Source: SW4 sp042466115 (GTDB taxonomy: Bacteria > Pseudomonadota > Alphaproteobacteria > Rhodobacterales > Rhodobacteraceae). From it: 64,000 nt of DNA. The notes beneath the pieces are model-generated. The model was not told where the DNA came from, ran no database searches, and saw only the letters and a list, made by a program, of their open reading frames with translations. The stretch's first letter is position 1; each line of letters opens with the position of its first letter. The DNA lies in the NCBI RefSeq assembly GCF_042466115.1, contig NZ_JAXHBQ010000001.1, positions 1,922,001 through 1,986,000 on the forward strand, in the 5' to 3' direction. Positions 51,083 to 60,089 of this stretch are shown here, one piece after another. A program made the position numbers and the translations under genes.

Positions 51083-52060
51083 ATGTCACTTCTTGAAATC
51101 AGAAACCTCAGCGTTGATTTTTCGACGTCCGGCGGCCAGTTCCGCGCGGTGGACGGCGTGGATGTCAGCGTCGACAAGAGCGATATCCTTGCCATCGTCG
51201 GGGAAAGCGGGTCGGGCAAATCCGTGTCAATGCTGGCGATGATGGGCCTGCTGCCATGGACCGCAACGATCACCGCCGACGTGATGAATTTCGACGGGAT
51301 CGATCTGCGCACCGTTACCGCGCGCAACCGGCGCGGGCTGATCGGCAAAGACATCGCAATGATCTTTCAGGAACCCATGTCATCGCTGAACCCCTGTTTC
51401 ACAGTCGGTTTCCAGATCAAGGAAGCGCTGCGCCAGCACTTGAACCTGTCGTCGCGCGAACGCCAAACGCGCGCCATTGAACTGCTGGAACAGGTCGGCA
51501 TTCCCGATCCCGAACGCCGGCTGAGGGTGTTTCCACACCAACTGTCGGGTGGCATGAACCAGCGCGTGATGATCGCCATGGCCATCGCCTGCAAGCCGCG
51601 CTTGCTGATCGCCGATGAACCGACAACCGCACTGGACGTGACCATTCAGGCGCAGATCCTTGATCTGTTGACTGGGCTGCAAGCCGAAAGCGACATGGCG
51701 CTGATCCTGATCACCCACGACATGGGTGTTGTCGCCGAAACCGCTGAACGCGTCAGCGTGCAATACGCCGGTCAAAAGGTCGAAGAACAACCTGTTGTCG
51801 GCCTGTTTGAAACCCCGCATCACCCCTATACCTCGGCCTTGCTGGACGCGTTGCCGGAACGGGCCACGGGCCGTCTGTTGCCCACCATCACCGGGGTCGT
51901 TCCGGGCCAGTTTGACCGGCCCAAGGGTTGTTTGTTTGCGCCACGCTGCGCCTTTGCGGATGCCAAGTGCCACAGCACGCCGCCCGCACCCTGTGGGCCT
52001 GAACTGGGCCTTGCGCGGTGCCATTATCCCCTGAACACCAAATCCGTAGGTGCCGCATGA
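51083..52060 (+). CDS. dppD: Peptide ABC transporter ATP-binding protein (DppD-like)
   Basis: A 325-residue ABC ATPase: Walker A GESGSGKS (about residues 38-45), Q-loop MIFQEPMSSLNPCF, signature LSGGMNQRV, Walker B LLIADEPTTALDVT and ITHDMGVV. The C-terminal oligopeptide/dipeptide ATPase extension has CLFAPRCAFADAKC, in which the Cys residues normally bind an iron-sulfur cluster. The stop overlaps the next start as ATGA. Confidence 0.94.
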   Translation: MSLLEIRNLSVDFSTSGGQFRAVDGVDVSVDKSDILAIVGESGSGKSVSMLAMMGLLPWTATITADVMNFDGIDLRTVTARNRRGLIGKDIAMIFQEPMSSLNPCFTVGFQIKEALRQHLNLSSRERQTRAIELLEQVGIPDPERRLRVFPHQLSGGMNQRVMIAMAIACKPRLLIADEPTTALDVTIQAQILDLLTGLQAESDMALILITHDMGVVAETAERVSVQYAGQKVEEQPVVGLFETPHHPYTSALLDALPERATGRLLPTITGVVPGQFDRPKGCLFAPRCAFADAKCHSTPPAPCGPELGLARCHYPLNTKSVGAA

Positions 52061-53017
52061 CCCAAGCAATCGTCACTGCCAAAGACCTGTCACGCCACTA
52101 TAACGTCAAGGGCGCGCTGTTCGGGCCCAAGGCCGTTGTGCGCGCCCTCTCGGAAGCCTCGTTCGAGTTGCATCCGGGCAAAACGCTGGCCGTGGTCGGC
52201 GAATCCGGCTGTGGAAAATCCACCCTCGCGCGGCTGATTACCCTCATTGAAGAACCGACCGATGGCACGTTTTCCATCGACGGGACGCCCGCGACACCTG
52301 CAAACTGGGCCAGCCTGCGCCAATCGGTGCAGATCATATTCCAAGACCCCTACGGATCACTAAATCCGCGTCACCGCGTGGGGGCCATCCTTGAAGAACC
52401 CCTGCGCATCAACCGCCCCGATATGTCGCGCGAGGCGATCACCGCCAAGGCGCGCGAGATGCTGGAACTGGTCGGTTTGCGCGCCGAACATTTCGACCGT
52501 TATCCGCATATGTTTTCCGGTGGTCAGCGCCAGCGCATCGCCGTGGCGCGCGCACTGATGCTGGAACCCAAGGTGCTGGTGCTGGACGAACCTGTCAGCG
52601 CGCTGGATTCTGTCGATCCAGTCGCAAATCCTGAACCTTCTGGTGGAGTTGCAGGATCGTCTGGGGCTGGCCTATCTGTTCATCAGCCATGACCTGTCGG
52701 TCGTGAAACACATGGCCGACGATATCATCGTGATGTATCTTGGGCGCCCTGTTGAATCGGGTACAATCGAGGACGTGCTGGCCAACCCGCGCCACCCCTA
52801 CACGCGCGCGCTACTGTCAGCGACACCCGTGGCTGACCCCACGGCAGAAAAGCAGCGGATCAAACTGGAGGGTGAATTGCCCTCGCCGCTGAACGTGCCG
52901 CCCGGTTGCGCCTTTGCACCACGCTGCTGGAAGGCGCAGGACCGGTGCCGCGCCGAACGCCCGACACTGGATGGATCAGACCACCCCGCCGCCTGTTTCT
53001 TTCCCGAAGGGGACTAA
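52057..53017 (+). pseudogene. dppF: Peptide ABC transporter ATP-binding protein (DppF-like), frameshifted
   Basis: The first frame (ATG at 52057) gives Walker A GESGCGKST, IIFQDPYGSLNPRH, FSGGQRQRI and LVLDEPVSALD. Just after, near 52607-52612 (GGATTCTGTCGATCC), one base too many shifts the frame and it would stop at 52692 after nonsense. The other frame continues perfectly with the expected QSQILNLLVELQDRLGLAYLFISHDLSVVKH, C-terminal extension (CAFAPRCWKAQDRC) and stop at 53017. The length of 961 nt equals 3 x 320 + 1, which fits a single +1 insertion. The truncated product lacks the switch His and could not work. The call is a broken gene or a sequence error. Confidence 0.88.
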
Positions 53018-53737
53018 TCGGGCGCCAGCATATAACCCGCGCCACGCACGGTTTGCAGGTAGCGGGGTTGTTTGGGATCGGTTTCCAACTTGCGACGCAA
53101 GCGGGTAATTTGGACATCCACTGCCCGTTCCTGCGCTTGCCCGCCGGACCGGCCAAGCTGCTCAACCAGTGACTTCGCGGCTTACCGCATCGTTTGGCCC
53201 CGCCGAAAAAATCCGCATCAGCTGGTTTTCGGTCGCCGTCAAACGAACAAGATCTTCCCCGCGCCACAGCTCTCCGCGTTCAATATCGTAGCGCAGCGGT
53301 CCAAGATGCAGAACCTTGGGCGCTTGCAGTGCCGGCTCAGCGGTGGGCACGCGGCGCAGGATCGCATTGATCCGCAACAACAGCTCTTTGGGTTCAAACG
53401 GTTTGGCAAGATAGTCATCCGCGCCCGCCTCAAGCCCGCTGATCCGGTCGTCGGTTTCGCCCTTGGCCGTCAACAACATGATCGGCGTTGTGATCGTTTC
53501 ACGCAGGGACCGACAGAGGGTCACGCCATCCTCGCCGGGCATCATGATATCCAGCACGATCAAATCAAATTCCAGCCCGCTCAGGACGCGGCGGGCATGG
53601 GCGGCATCACGCGCCGTGCTGACAAGGAATCCTGATCGCATCAGGAATTTTTGCAGCAACCCGCGAATGCGTTCGTCGTCATCAACGATCAATAGATGTG
53701 GTTCGTCCAAATTACTGTCCCCGATCCCGCATGGCAT
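53014..53737 (-). pseudogene. petR: OmpR-type response regulator (PetR-like), frameshifted
   Basis: The receiver domain is intact: HLLIVDDDERIRGLLQKFL, LIVLDIMMPGEDG (phosphoacceptor Asp), LLTAKGE and DDYLAKPFEPKELLLRI. The OmpR winged helix begins (RLTATENQLMRIFSAGPNDAVSRE) but the frame then reads VTG-stop at 53162. In the next frame it continues LVEQLGRSGGQAQERAVDVQITRLRRKLE, ending GAGYMLAPD at 53014. One extra base near 53170-53176 explains this. In Rhodobacter capsulatus PetR, paired with a MarR-type PetP, is needed for cytochrome bc1 expression. Start: ATG at 53737 overlapping the MarR gene, or TTG at 53710. Confidence 0.85.
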
Positions 53738-54221
53738 CGAATTGACGCCGCATATCCTCGTCCATCATCGCCTCAAGCACCTGCCGGAACCCGGCGACCG
53801 CTGTCGGCCCCGCCGCCCGATAGGCGGCACGCATCCGGTCGCGTTGCGCGTCCGACAGACGTTGTTCCAACGCGGCACCATCGTCGGTCAGATACAGATG
53901 ACGTTCGCGTTTGTCCTGCCGCCCGACCTTGCTGGCGACTAGACCCTCGGCGATCAAGGTGCGCAACACACGATTAAGCGATTGTTTTGTAACGCCAAGA
54001 ATGGCGAGAAGGTTGTTCACGGTTGTTCCGGGATTGCGGTGAATGAAATGGATCGCGCGATGATGCGCGCGCCCATAGGCCATATCCGCAAGAATGCGAT
54101 CAGGATCGGCGGTAAATCCGCGATAGGCAAAGAACATCGCCTCGATCCCTTTGCGAACCTGTTCGTCCGTCAAAAAGAGAAGCGTTTGCCCGCCTTCGAT
54201 GCCGCCTTCCGCCATCTGCAT
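53712..54221 (-). CDS. petP: MarR-family regulator (PetP-like)
   Basis: A 169-residue winged-helix regulator. HHRAIHFIHRNPGTTVNNLLAILGVTKQSLNRVLRTLIAEGLVASKVGRQDKRERHLYLTDDG is the complete MarR DNA-binding domain with wing (about residues 50-120). Its stop overlaps the start region of the PetR-like response regulator, forming the petPR pair known from Rhodobacter. The start is ATG at 54221, with AGGGGAG just upstream; ATG at 54215 is possible. Divergent from ilvE. Confidence 0.85.
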   Translation of the reverse strand: MQMAEGGIEGGQTLLFLTDEQVRKGIEAMFFAYRGFTADPDRILADMAYGRAHHRAIHFIHRNPGTTVNNLLAILGVTKQSLNRVLRTLIAEGLVASKVGRQDKRERHLYLTDDGAALEQRLSDAQRDRMRAAYRAAGPTAVAGFRQVLEAMMDEDMRRQFDAMRDRGQ

Positions 54222-54362
54222 GTCTCCCCTGTGCTTGGATGACAATACGTCAGCCTTGTTGACATTCCAAGACCGGACTGGTAGCGAATCCTTGAATTTA
54301 CGCAACTTTATGTCCGTTTCGGACCTATTGGCGCAATTTATGCAAAACTGACGGAGGCTATG

Positions 54363-55232
54363 ATGGCTGGTGGATATGATGATCGTGACGGGAAAATCTG
54401 GATGGATGGCCAGTTGGTCGACTGGCGCGATGCCAATGTCCACATCCTTACGCACGCCATGCACTATGCCAGCAGCGTGTTCGAGGGCGAGCGCTGCTAT
54501 AGCGGTAAGATCTTTAAGTCGCGCGCGCATTCGCAGCGGTTGATCACGTCAGGCAAGCTGATTGATTTCGACATCCCCTACACGGTTGACGAAATCGAAG
54601 CCGCCAAACAGGCCGCCCTTGATGCCAATGGTCTGAAAGACGCCTATGTGCGCGCGGTCGCATGGCGCGGCGCTGGCCCCGATATGGGTGTTGCATCGGC
54701 GCGTAACCCCGTGCGCATGGCCGTGGCCGTATGGGAATGGGGAAACTACTATGGCGATGCCAAGATGAAGGGCGCCAAGCTGGATATTGCCAAATGGAAG
54801 CGCCCCAGCCCCGAAACCGCACCGTCACAGGCCAAGGCGGCCGGCCTTTACATGATCGCAACCATGTCCAAACACGCCGCCGAGGCCAAAGGGTGCTCGG
54901 ATGCGATGATGTTCGATTATCGCGGCTATGTGGCCGAAGCAACCGGTGCCAACATCTTTTTCGTCAAGGACGGCGAAGTGCATACACCAACGCCGGATGC
55001 CTTTCTGAACGGGATCACGCGCCAGACGGTTCTGGACATGCTGCGCGAACGTGGAATCAAGATTCACGAACGCCACATCATGCCCGAAGAACTTGAAGGG
55101 TTCGAGCAATGCTGGCTGACCGGCACAGCCGCCGAAGTGACGCCAGTGGGCCAGATAGGTGACTATAATTTCGAGGTCGGCACGCTCACCCGCGAGATAT
55201 CCGAAGCCTACGAAAAGCTGGTCCGCGCCTAA
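54363..55232 (+). CDS. ilvE: Branched-chain amino acid aminotransferase
   Basis: A 289-residue fold-type IV PLP enzyme. VHILTHAMHYASSVFEGERCY, YVRAVAWRG, SQAKAAGLYMIATMSKHAAEAKG (PLP Lys in SQAK), DYRGYVAEATGANIFFVKDGEV and LNGITRQTVLDMLRERGI are class IV aminotransferase signatures. It transfers amino groups to and from leucine, isoleucine and valine keto acids. ATG at 54363 is 5 nt after GGAGG; an ATG one codon earlier is too close. Confidence 0.93.
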   Translation: MAGGYDDRDGKIWMDGQLVDWRDANVHILTHAMHYASSVFEGERCYSGKIFKSRAHSQRLITSGKLIDFDIPYTVDEIEAAKQAALDANGLKDAYVRAVAWRGAGPDMGVASARNPVRMAVAVWEWGNYYGDAKMKGAKLDIAKWKRPSPETAPSQAKAAGLYMIATMSKHAAEAKGCSDAMMFDYRGYVAEATGANIFFVKDGEVHTPTPDAFLNGITRQTVLDMLRERGIKIHERHIMPEELEGFEQCWLTGTAAEVTPVGQIGDYNFEVGTLTREISEAYEKLVRA

Positions 55233-55414
55233 GCGGTCCAGCCCCGCGCAATCCGCAGATACTGACGCAAGCGGCCCGCGCCTTCGGCGTGCGGCCGTTT
55301 TTGCAGCGCAACAGTGGCCTTGTCGGGCACTTTTTCACGCTCCACGCGCAGGTATTCGCGGGCACGGATGGCGCTTTGCCGCGCGCGGTTCTGATCGGTG
55401 ATGTGGCGTTGCAT
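55229..55414 (-). CDS. Small basic protein of unknown function
   Basis: A 61-residue reading frame, Arg/Ala/Gln-rich and helical (MQRHITDQNRARQSAIRAREY, then VPDKATVALQKRPHAEGAGRLRQYL). It overlaps the ilvE stop by 4 nt on the opposite strand. The composition looks like a real short basic protein and GGAGG lies just before ATG on the minus strand (AGGACC..), but I recognise no family. Confidence 0.45.
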   Translation of the reverse strand: MQRHITDQNRARQSAIRAREYLRVEREKVPDKATVALQKRPHAEGAGRLRQYLRIARGWTA

Positions 55415-55480
55415 GAATGGTCCTCCCAGTTCGTGACGCCTGCAAATTATAACATGTCACGCCCGGGAATTCACCCCCTG

Positions 55481-56422
55481 CTACTGAATCCCCTTGGCTT
55501 CGACCTTGCGGCGGGCGGTTTTTTGCGTGCCAAGTTGGCGCTCACGATAAACGATGATCACGCCCGCCAAGATGATCAGCCCCGCGCCAAACAGCATCTG
55601 CGGTGTGGGAATTTCAAGAAACCAGACGTAACCAATGATGATTGACCACAGCATCGACACATAGGTGAAAGGGGCCAGAACGCCTGCCTCTGCAAAGCGA
55701 TAGCTTGAGGTCAGCAGAATTTGGCCAATCCCGCCAACGATCCCAGCGCCGACCAAAAGCACGGCTTCTTGCCACGTGGGCCAAACCCAACCAAACGGCA
55801 GCGTGAACAGCGAAAGAACTGACGCCGTGAGGGCAAAGTAAAACACAATCGCTGCGGTGCTTTCGCGCCCGGCCATGGATTTCACAAACACCTGTGCAAG
55901 GGCCGCCAGACAGGCCGAGCCAAGCACGATCATCGCGCCGAACGCTTCGGTCGTGCCAGCACCGGCAGACAGTCGCGGCCAGACGATGATCACCACACCG
56001 ATCAACCCGACCGTCACCGCCGAAATACGCACCAAACGCAGGCGTTCGCCTAGCAACAACGCGGCAAGGATAAGCATGACAACCGGCGTAACAAACCTGA
56101 TCGCCGTGACTTCGGGCAAGGGCAGGTATTTCAATCCGGCAAATCCCAACCCCATAGCCGCGGATCCTGCAATGCCACGCACAGCGTGCGACCGCAGATT
56201 GCTGGTTCTGATCCCCGACAGCAGATCACCGCGCGCAACCAACCAAACAACAATTACAGGCAAGGTAAAAAATGCCCGAAAGAACATCGCCTCGCCAGCA
56301 GGCACGCGATCTGCCGCCTTGATAAAGGCTGACATGACCGTGAATACCGTCACGGCAAGGGTCATCAAGGCGATGCCCAGCACAGGGGATTGATCCAGGA
56401 GAGGAGCGCGTTTCATGGCCAA
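55481..56422 (-). CDS. EamA-family (DMT) transporter
   Basis: A 313-residue membrane protein with ten spans in two EamA repeats (about 12-145 and 160-300). FFRAFFTLPVIVVWL, LPLPEVTAIRFVTPVVMLILAALLLGERLR and SSYRFAEAGVLAPFTYVSMLWSIIIGYVWFLEIPTPQML are typical of drug/metabolite exporters of the RhaT/YojE-like group. A basic tail follows. It is 26 bp downstream of nothing on this strand except queG; substrate unknown. Confidence 0.88.
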   Translation of the reverse strand: MAMKRAPLLDQSPVLGIALMTLAVTVFTVMSAFIKAADRVPAGEAMFFRAFFTLPVIVVWLVARGDLLSGIRTSNLRSHAVRGIAGSAAMGLGFAGLKYLPLPEVTAIRFVTPVVMLILAALLLGERLRLVRISAVTVGLIGVVIIVWPRLSAGAGTTEAFGAMIVLGSACLAALAQVFVKSMAGRESTAAIVFYFALTASVLSLFTLPFGWVWPTWQEAVLLVGAGIVGGIGQILLTSSYRFAEAGVLAPFTYVSMLWSIIIGYVWFLEIPTPQMLFGAGLIILAGVIIVYRERQLGTQKTARRKVEAKGIQ

Positions 56423-56448
56423 CGCATACGCCCGCGCGGGACGCCTTG

Positions 56449-57486
56449 CTAGGGGGTCAAACGTGCGATCGCCCAGCGCGCGGCGTCTGCGACCTCAAAG
56501 GCGGGATCATCAACATGGGGGCGGGCCGCATCGGCCAGCTTTGCGTCACCCGAATTGCCGATTGCATAAAGCACATTGCGCAGGAACCGGTTCCGCCCGA
56601 TCCGTTTGACGGGACTGCCCGAAAACAGAGCGCGGAACGCAGCATCATCAAGCGTAGCAAGTTCCGCCAGCCCTGGCGCAACCAGTTCGGCACGCGCGTG
56701 ATATTTCGCCTCGCGGGCCTCTTGCGCAAACTTGTTCCACGGGCAAATCGCCAGACAATCGTCGCACCCGTAAATCCGGTTGCCCATCAGGCCGCGCAGG
56801 TCTTCGTCAACCGGCCCGTGATGTTCGATCGTCAGATAGGAAATGCAGCGTCGCGCATCCAGCTGGAACGGCGCGGGAAAGGCGTTTGTCGGGCAGATAT
56901 CCAGACAAGCCGTGCAACTGCCGCAGCTTTCGACGCCAGCCTCATCGGGGTCCAGTTCGAGGGTCGTAAAGATCGCCCCCAGAAAGAACCAGTTGCCCAG
57001 ATCGCGCCCAAGAAGATTGGTGTGCTTGCCTTGCCAGCCCAGACCTGCCGCCGCGCCCAACGGTTTTTCCATGACGGGGGCGGTATCGACGAACACCTTG
57101 ATCTGCGCGTCCTCGGCCTGTTCAATCAACCATCGGCCAACACGTTTCAGGCGTTTCTTGACAACATCATGGTAGTCACGATTCTGGGCATAAACGGAAA
57201 TCGCTGCGCGGTCGGGTTGGTCAAGCACCGCAAGCGGATTATGATCCGGCGTGTAGGGTTCGGCCAGCATGACAACGGATCGCGCTTCGGGCCAAAGGGC
57301 GCTTGGATCAGCGCGCCACCCCGTGCGTTCACCCATCCATGACATCTGCCCGTGACGGCCATCAGCCAGAAAGGCAGCAAGGCGGTCGGGCAGTTCGGGA
57401 ACGGCATCAGGGCGGCAAACCCCCATCTGTGCAAACCCTTCGGACAAGGCCTGCGCGCGCAACCGTTCCTTGAGGGTTGCAGTCAC
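56449..57486 (-). CDS. queG: Epoxyqueuosine reductase
   Basis: A 345-residue cobalamin- and iron-sulfur-dependent enzyme of the last step of queuosine synthesis in tRNA. HGQMSWMGERTGWRADP, the cobalamin-side VDTAPVMEKPLGAAAGLGWQGKHTNL, and two [4Fe-4S] motifs CGSCTACLDICPTNAF and CDDCLAICPWNKFA are present. The C-terminal HEAT-like segment follows. It starts one base upstream of the GST stop. Confidence 0.95.
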   Translation of the reverse strand: MTATLKERLRAQALSEGFAQMGVCRPDAVPELPDRLAAFLADGRHGQMSWMGERTGWRADPSALWPEARSVVMLAEPYTPDHNPLAVLDQPDRAAISVYAQNRDYHDVVKKRLKRVGRWLIEQAEDAQIKVFVDTAPVMEKPLGAAAGLGWQGKHTNLLGRDLGNWFFLGAIFTTLELDPDEAGVESCGSCTACLDICPTNAFPAPFQLDARRCISYLTIEHHGPVDEDLRGLMGNRIYGCDDCLAICPWNKFAQEAREAKYHARAELVAPGLAELATLDDAAFRALFSGSPVKRIGRNRFLRNVLYAIGNSGDAKLADAARPHVDDPAFEVADAARWAIARLTP

Positions 57487-58164
57487 CTAAAAATCTAGGT
57501 CGGCGTAGTGCGACGGTTGCGGGAATCCAGACACCTGATCAGCCAGCAAGGACCGAAACGCGGGGCGCGACTTGATCTTGGCGTACCAGTCCTTCACGAC
57601 CTCGGACCGGTTCCAATCAACGTCACTGACATAATCAAGGCAGGACAAATGCGATGCTGCCGCAAAATCCGCGAGCGAAAGATCATTTCCTGCCAGCCAG
57701 CGGCGCTGATCAAGCAACCACGCCATGTAATCAAGGTGGTATTTGATCGCCTTGGACCCGGCCTTGACGTTTGCACTGTCAGGGTAGCCGGTGCCCATCA
57801 CCTTGCGAAACACCCGTTCACCCAGCAGTTTTGAGGTCACCTCGGCGTTGAACTTGTCGTCAAACCACGCAACCAGCCGACGCACCTCGTAACGCTGTTC
57901 AGAGGCCTTGGGCAGCAACGGCGGTTCGGGGTGTATCTCTTCAAGGTATTCGCAGATCGCAGTGCTTTCGGCAAAGGTGCGGCTACCCATGCGCAACACA
58001 GGCACCTTGCCTGCCGGGTTGCGGCGCAAAAAGTCAGGGTCTTGTTCCCAGTAACGCTCTTCGATCAGCTCAACTTCGATACGCTTCTCGGCCAACGAAA
58101 GGCGGACCTTGCGCGAAAAAGGCGAAAGCGGAAAATGATAGAGTTTGTGGGTTGCGCTATTCAT
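57487..58164 (-). CDS. Glutathione S-transferase family protein
   Basis: A 225-residue GST. LYHFPLSPFSRKVRLSLAEKRIEVELIE is the N-terminal thioredoxin-like domain with the SPFSRKV active-site loop, and NPAGKVPVLRMGSRTFAESTAICEYLEEIHP the glutathione site. The C-terminal domain contains WLAGNDLSLADFAAASHLSCLDYVSDV. It abuts queG directly, so both are probably cotranscribed; the link is not obvious. Confidence 0.92.
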   Translation of the reverse strand: MNSATHKLYHFPLSPFSRKVRLSLAEKRIEVELIEERYWEQDPDFLRRNPAGKVPVLRMGSRTFAESTAICEYLEEIHPEPPLLPKASEQRYEVRRLVAWFDDKFNAEVTSKLLGERVFRKVMGTGYPDSANVKAGSKAIKYHLDYMAWLLDQRRWLAGNDLSLADFAAASHLSCLDYVSDVDWNRSEVVKDWYAKIKSRPAFRSLLADQVSGFPQPSHYADLDF

Positions 58165-58227
58165 CGGAACCTTACCACCTAGGACCCCACTTCAATGCCC
58201 GATTGCGCGGCGGTGATCAATCCCGTG

Positions 58228-58965
58228 TCACCGTTCAAAACATGCCGCGCGGCCGTCCGCCAGAATTGTCGCCGCACCATCAACGATTCCCGCCGCACGA
58301 TTGCGAACATATGGTGAAGGCTGACTGGCCGAACGCCCTTTTGGATCAGGCAGGATCGCCGCAAGTCGTGCAGCCTGAACCGCGCTAAGATCGACAGCGT
58401 GCACGCCAAAGTAATGCATGGCAGCGGCCTCGACGCCGAACACGCCTTCATCAAATTCCGCGATATTCAGGTAAACCTCAAGAATACGCTGTTTGCTCCA
58501 GACCGCTTCGACGACCGGGGTCATACCGGCTTCGAGGGCTTTGCGCAGCCAACTGCGGCCATGCCAAAGATAAACATTCTTGACGACTTGCTGGCTAATC
58601 GTTGATGCACCACGCGTCCCACCACCATCAAGGGCCGCGCGAATCGCATTCACGTCCAACCCCCAATGCAGGCAAAAATTGGCGTCCTCGGCGGCAACGG
58701 CGGATCGCGCCATCACAGGGGCGATGTCTTCGATTGCAACCCATTCCTGCGTCACCCCGCCAACGCGCCGCCCTTCGGAAAACATGTAAGGCGTGGTCGG
58801 CGGGTTCACCAAAGCAAAGGTCACAGCTGCCAAAACAACAATGCTCAAGACAAGTATCCCTCCACGGATAATCCAGCGTCGCACCCAAAGAATTGCCCGC
58901 GTGATTGGGCCGCGCCCGCCCTTACCGGACTTTGACTTTGATGTCGCTTTGGATCGCTTTGTCAT
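58228..58965 (-). CDS. mtgA: Monofunctional peptidoglycan glycosyltransferase
   Basis: A 245-residue membrane-anchored GT51 enzyme. A basic N-terminus and single span (about 33-50) are followed by AAEDANFCLHWGLDVNAIRAAL (catalytic Glu region), GGGTRGASTISQQVVKNVYLWHGRSWLRKALEAGMTPVVEAVWSKQRILEVYLNIAEFDEGVFGVEAAAMHYFGV, the MtgA motifs. It polymerises lipid II into glycan strands in the periplasm; no transpeptidase domain is present. Confidence 0.94.
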   Translation of the reverse strand: MTKRSKATSKSKSGKGGRGPITRAILWVRRWIIRGGILVLSIVVLAAVTFALVNPPTTPYMFSEGRRVGGVTQEWVAIEDIAPVMARSAVAAEDANFCLHWGLDVNAIRAALDGGGTRGASTISQQVVKNVYLWHGRSWLRKALEAGMTPVVEAVWSKQRILEVYLNIAEFDEGVFGVEAAAMHYFGVHAVDLSAVQAARLAAILPDPKGRSASQPSPYVRNRAAGIVDGAATILADGRAACFER

Positions 58966-58998
58966 TGGGCTGTATAAGTCACGCGCAATACCCTGCGG

Positions 58999-59928
58999 TC
59001 AAGCGGCCAATGGCGCGGATAGCACGCTTGCTTCACGACCACGCAACACACAGCGCGCGGTTTCAATGAGGTCGCGTTTGGTGTCCGTCGCAAACTCTGG
59101 AAACAACGCTATGATTTCAGCACGCAACTCTGGATCGCCGTCCATCATCACATCACCTGGGAAAAAGGTTTCTGTCGCAATCCCTTCGGCAAAGATGACC
59201 TCGTGTTTTTCGCACATGACATGATGATAGGACACATGGCGCGTTGGCATCTGGTGAATGGTATCCCCGTTCACAAGGTGCTTGGCGGCGACGAATACCT
59301 CGTCCTCTCCAAAGAAAAGCTCCGCACGCCAACCGCTGATCAGGACGCGGTGTTGCGGTGACACAAGCAACGCACGATCATTGCCCAGCGCACCGGGCGC
59401 AAAACGGATCGGGGCAAAGTCGCCCTGCCCAACTACAGCACGATGGCCAGTCCAGACCAAAGGCTGAAGCCCGTTATCTTGCGTCACGAGCAGGTCACCA
59501 ACTGCCAATTCCTCGACGGGGCGCAGCCCTTGATCTGTCTCGATAAGAGTTCCCGCTACAAAGCACGGTGGACCAAGCTGGGACACAAGAAGCGGACCTT
59601 GCCCATTAACCCAAGTGGACGACACGAATGTTCCATTCTGCAGGGCTTGACCATCCGTCGGCGTAAAAACCCGCTGCCCGTTAGCAAGGTAGAACGTAAT
59701 GCCTGTATAGGTCACGTTTCCCACACCCGCGACATTGATGGTCACGGTATCACCCGGATATGAGCTTTGAATGTCGGAGCCGTTCACGCTGTCGTTGTCA
59801 AAACGGTCAAAGTCATTGTCGTTGTTTTGATCGACAAGTGTGTAATTCACGTAGTTCAACGCCGTCCCGCCCGCAGGCGGGTTAGCCGGATCCATGAGGA
59901 AGAACTGATCTGTATAACTTGTTGGCAT
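58999..59928 (-). CDS. Hint-domain protein with acidic N-terminal module
   Basis: A 309-residue protein. Residues about 1-118 are rich in Asn, Asp, Gly and Thr (DQNNDNDFDRFDNDSVNG, possible calcium-binding surface) and lack a Sec signal. From C122 a Hint/Hedgehog-type domain starts: CFVAGTLIETDQGLRPVEELAVGDLLVTQDNG, LLVSPQHRVLI, FVAAKHLVNGD and HHVMCEKHEVIFAEGIATETF. Such domains occur in many Roseobacter proteins resembling secreted hemolysin-type calcium-binding proteins. No C-terminal extein follows, so cleavage rather than splicing would be expected. Function unknown. Confidence 0.82.
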   Translation of the reverse strand: MPTSYTDQFFLMDPANPPAGGTALNYVNYTLVDQNNDNDFDRFDNDSVNGSDIQSSYPGDTVTINVAGVGNVTYTGITFYLANGQRVFTPTDGQALQNGTFVSSTWVNGQGPLLVSQLGPPCFVAGTLIETDQGLRPVEELAVGDLLVTQDNGLQPLVWTGHRAVVGQGDFAPIRFAPGALGNDRALLVSPQHRVLISGWRAELFFGEDEVFVAAKHLVNGDTIHQMPTRHVSYHHVMCEKHEVIFAEGIATETFFPGDVMMDGDPELRAEIIALFPEFATDTKRDLIETARCVLRGREASVLSAPLAA

Positions 59929-60032
59929 AACTGCCTCATACTCACTGTTGTCAAATTGCGAACAGTGCTTGGTATGAGGGCGAAATGTGCCGCGATTAGG
60001 GTTACCTGAGGGTAAGTTTTAGTCAAATTGAG

Positions 60033-60064
60033 GCAAAGCCGTGGCCAATCGACCCCGGCTTTGC
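60033..60064 (-). terminator. Hairpin downstream of gltB
   Basis: GCAAAGCCG (60033-60041) is the exact reverse complement of CGGCTTTGC (60056-60064), a 9-bp stem with a 14-nt loop, 25 bp after the gltB stop. On the minus strand it is followed by a weakly T-rich tract. The rest of the gap from 59929 to 60089 shows no gene. Confidence 0.5.
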
Positions 60065-60089
60065 GGTATTGTTCGTGATCTCGAAACAG

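Noticed and set aside
52600..52620. Programmed ribosomal frameshift in dppF
   Set aside because: No slippery heptamer or strong downstream structure is seen at the shift point, and this ATPase family is not known for frameshifting.
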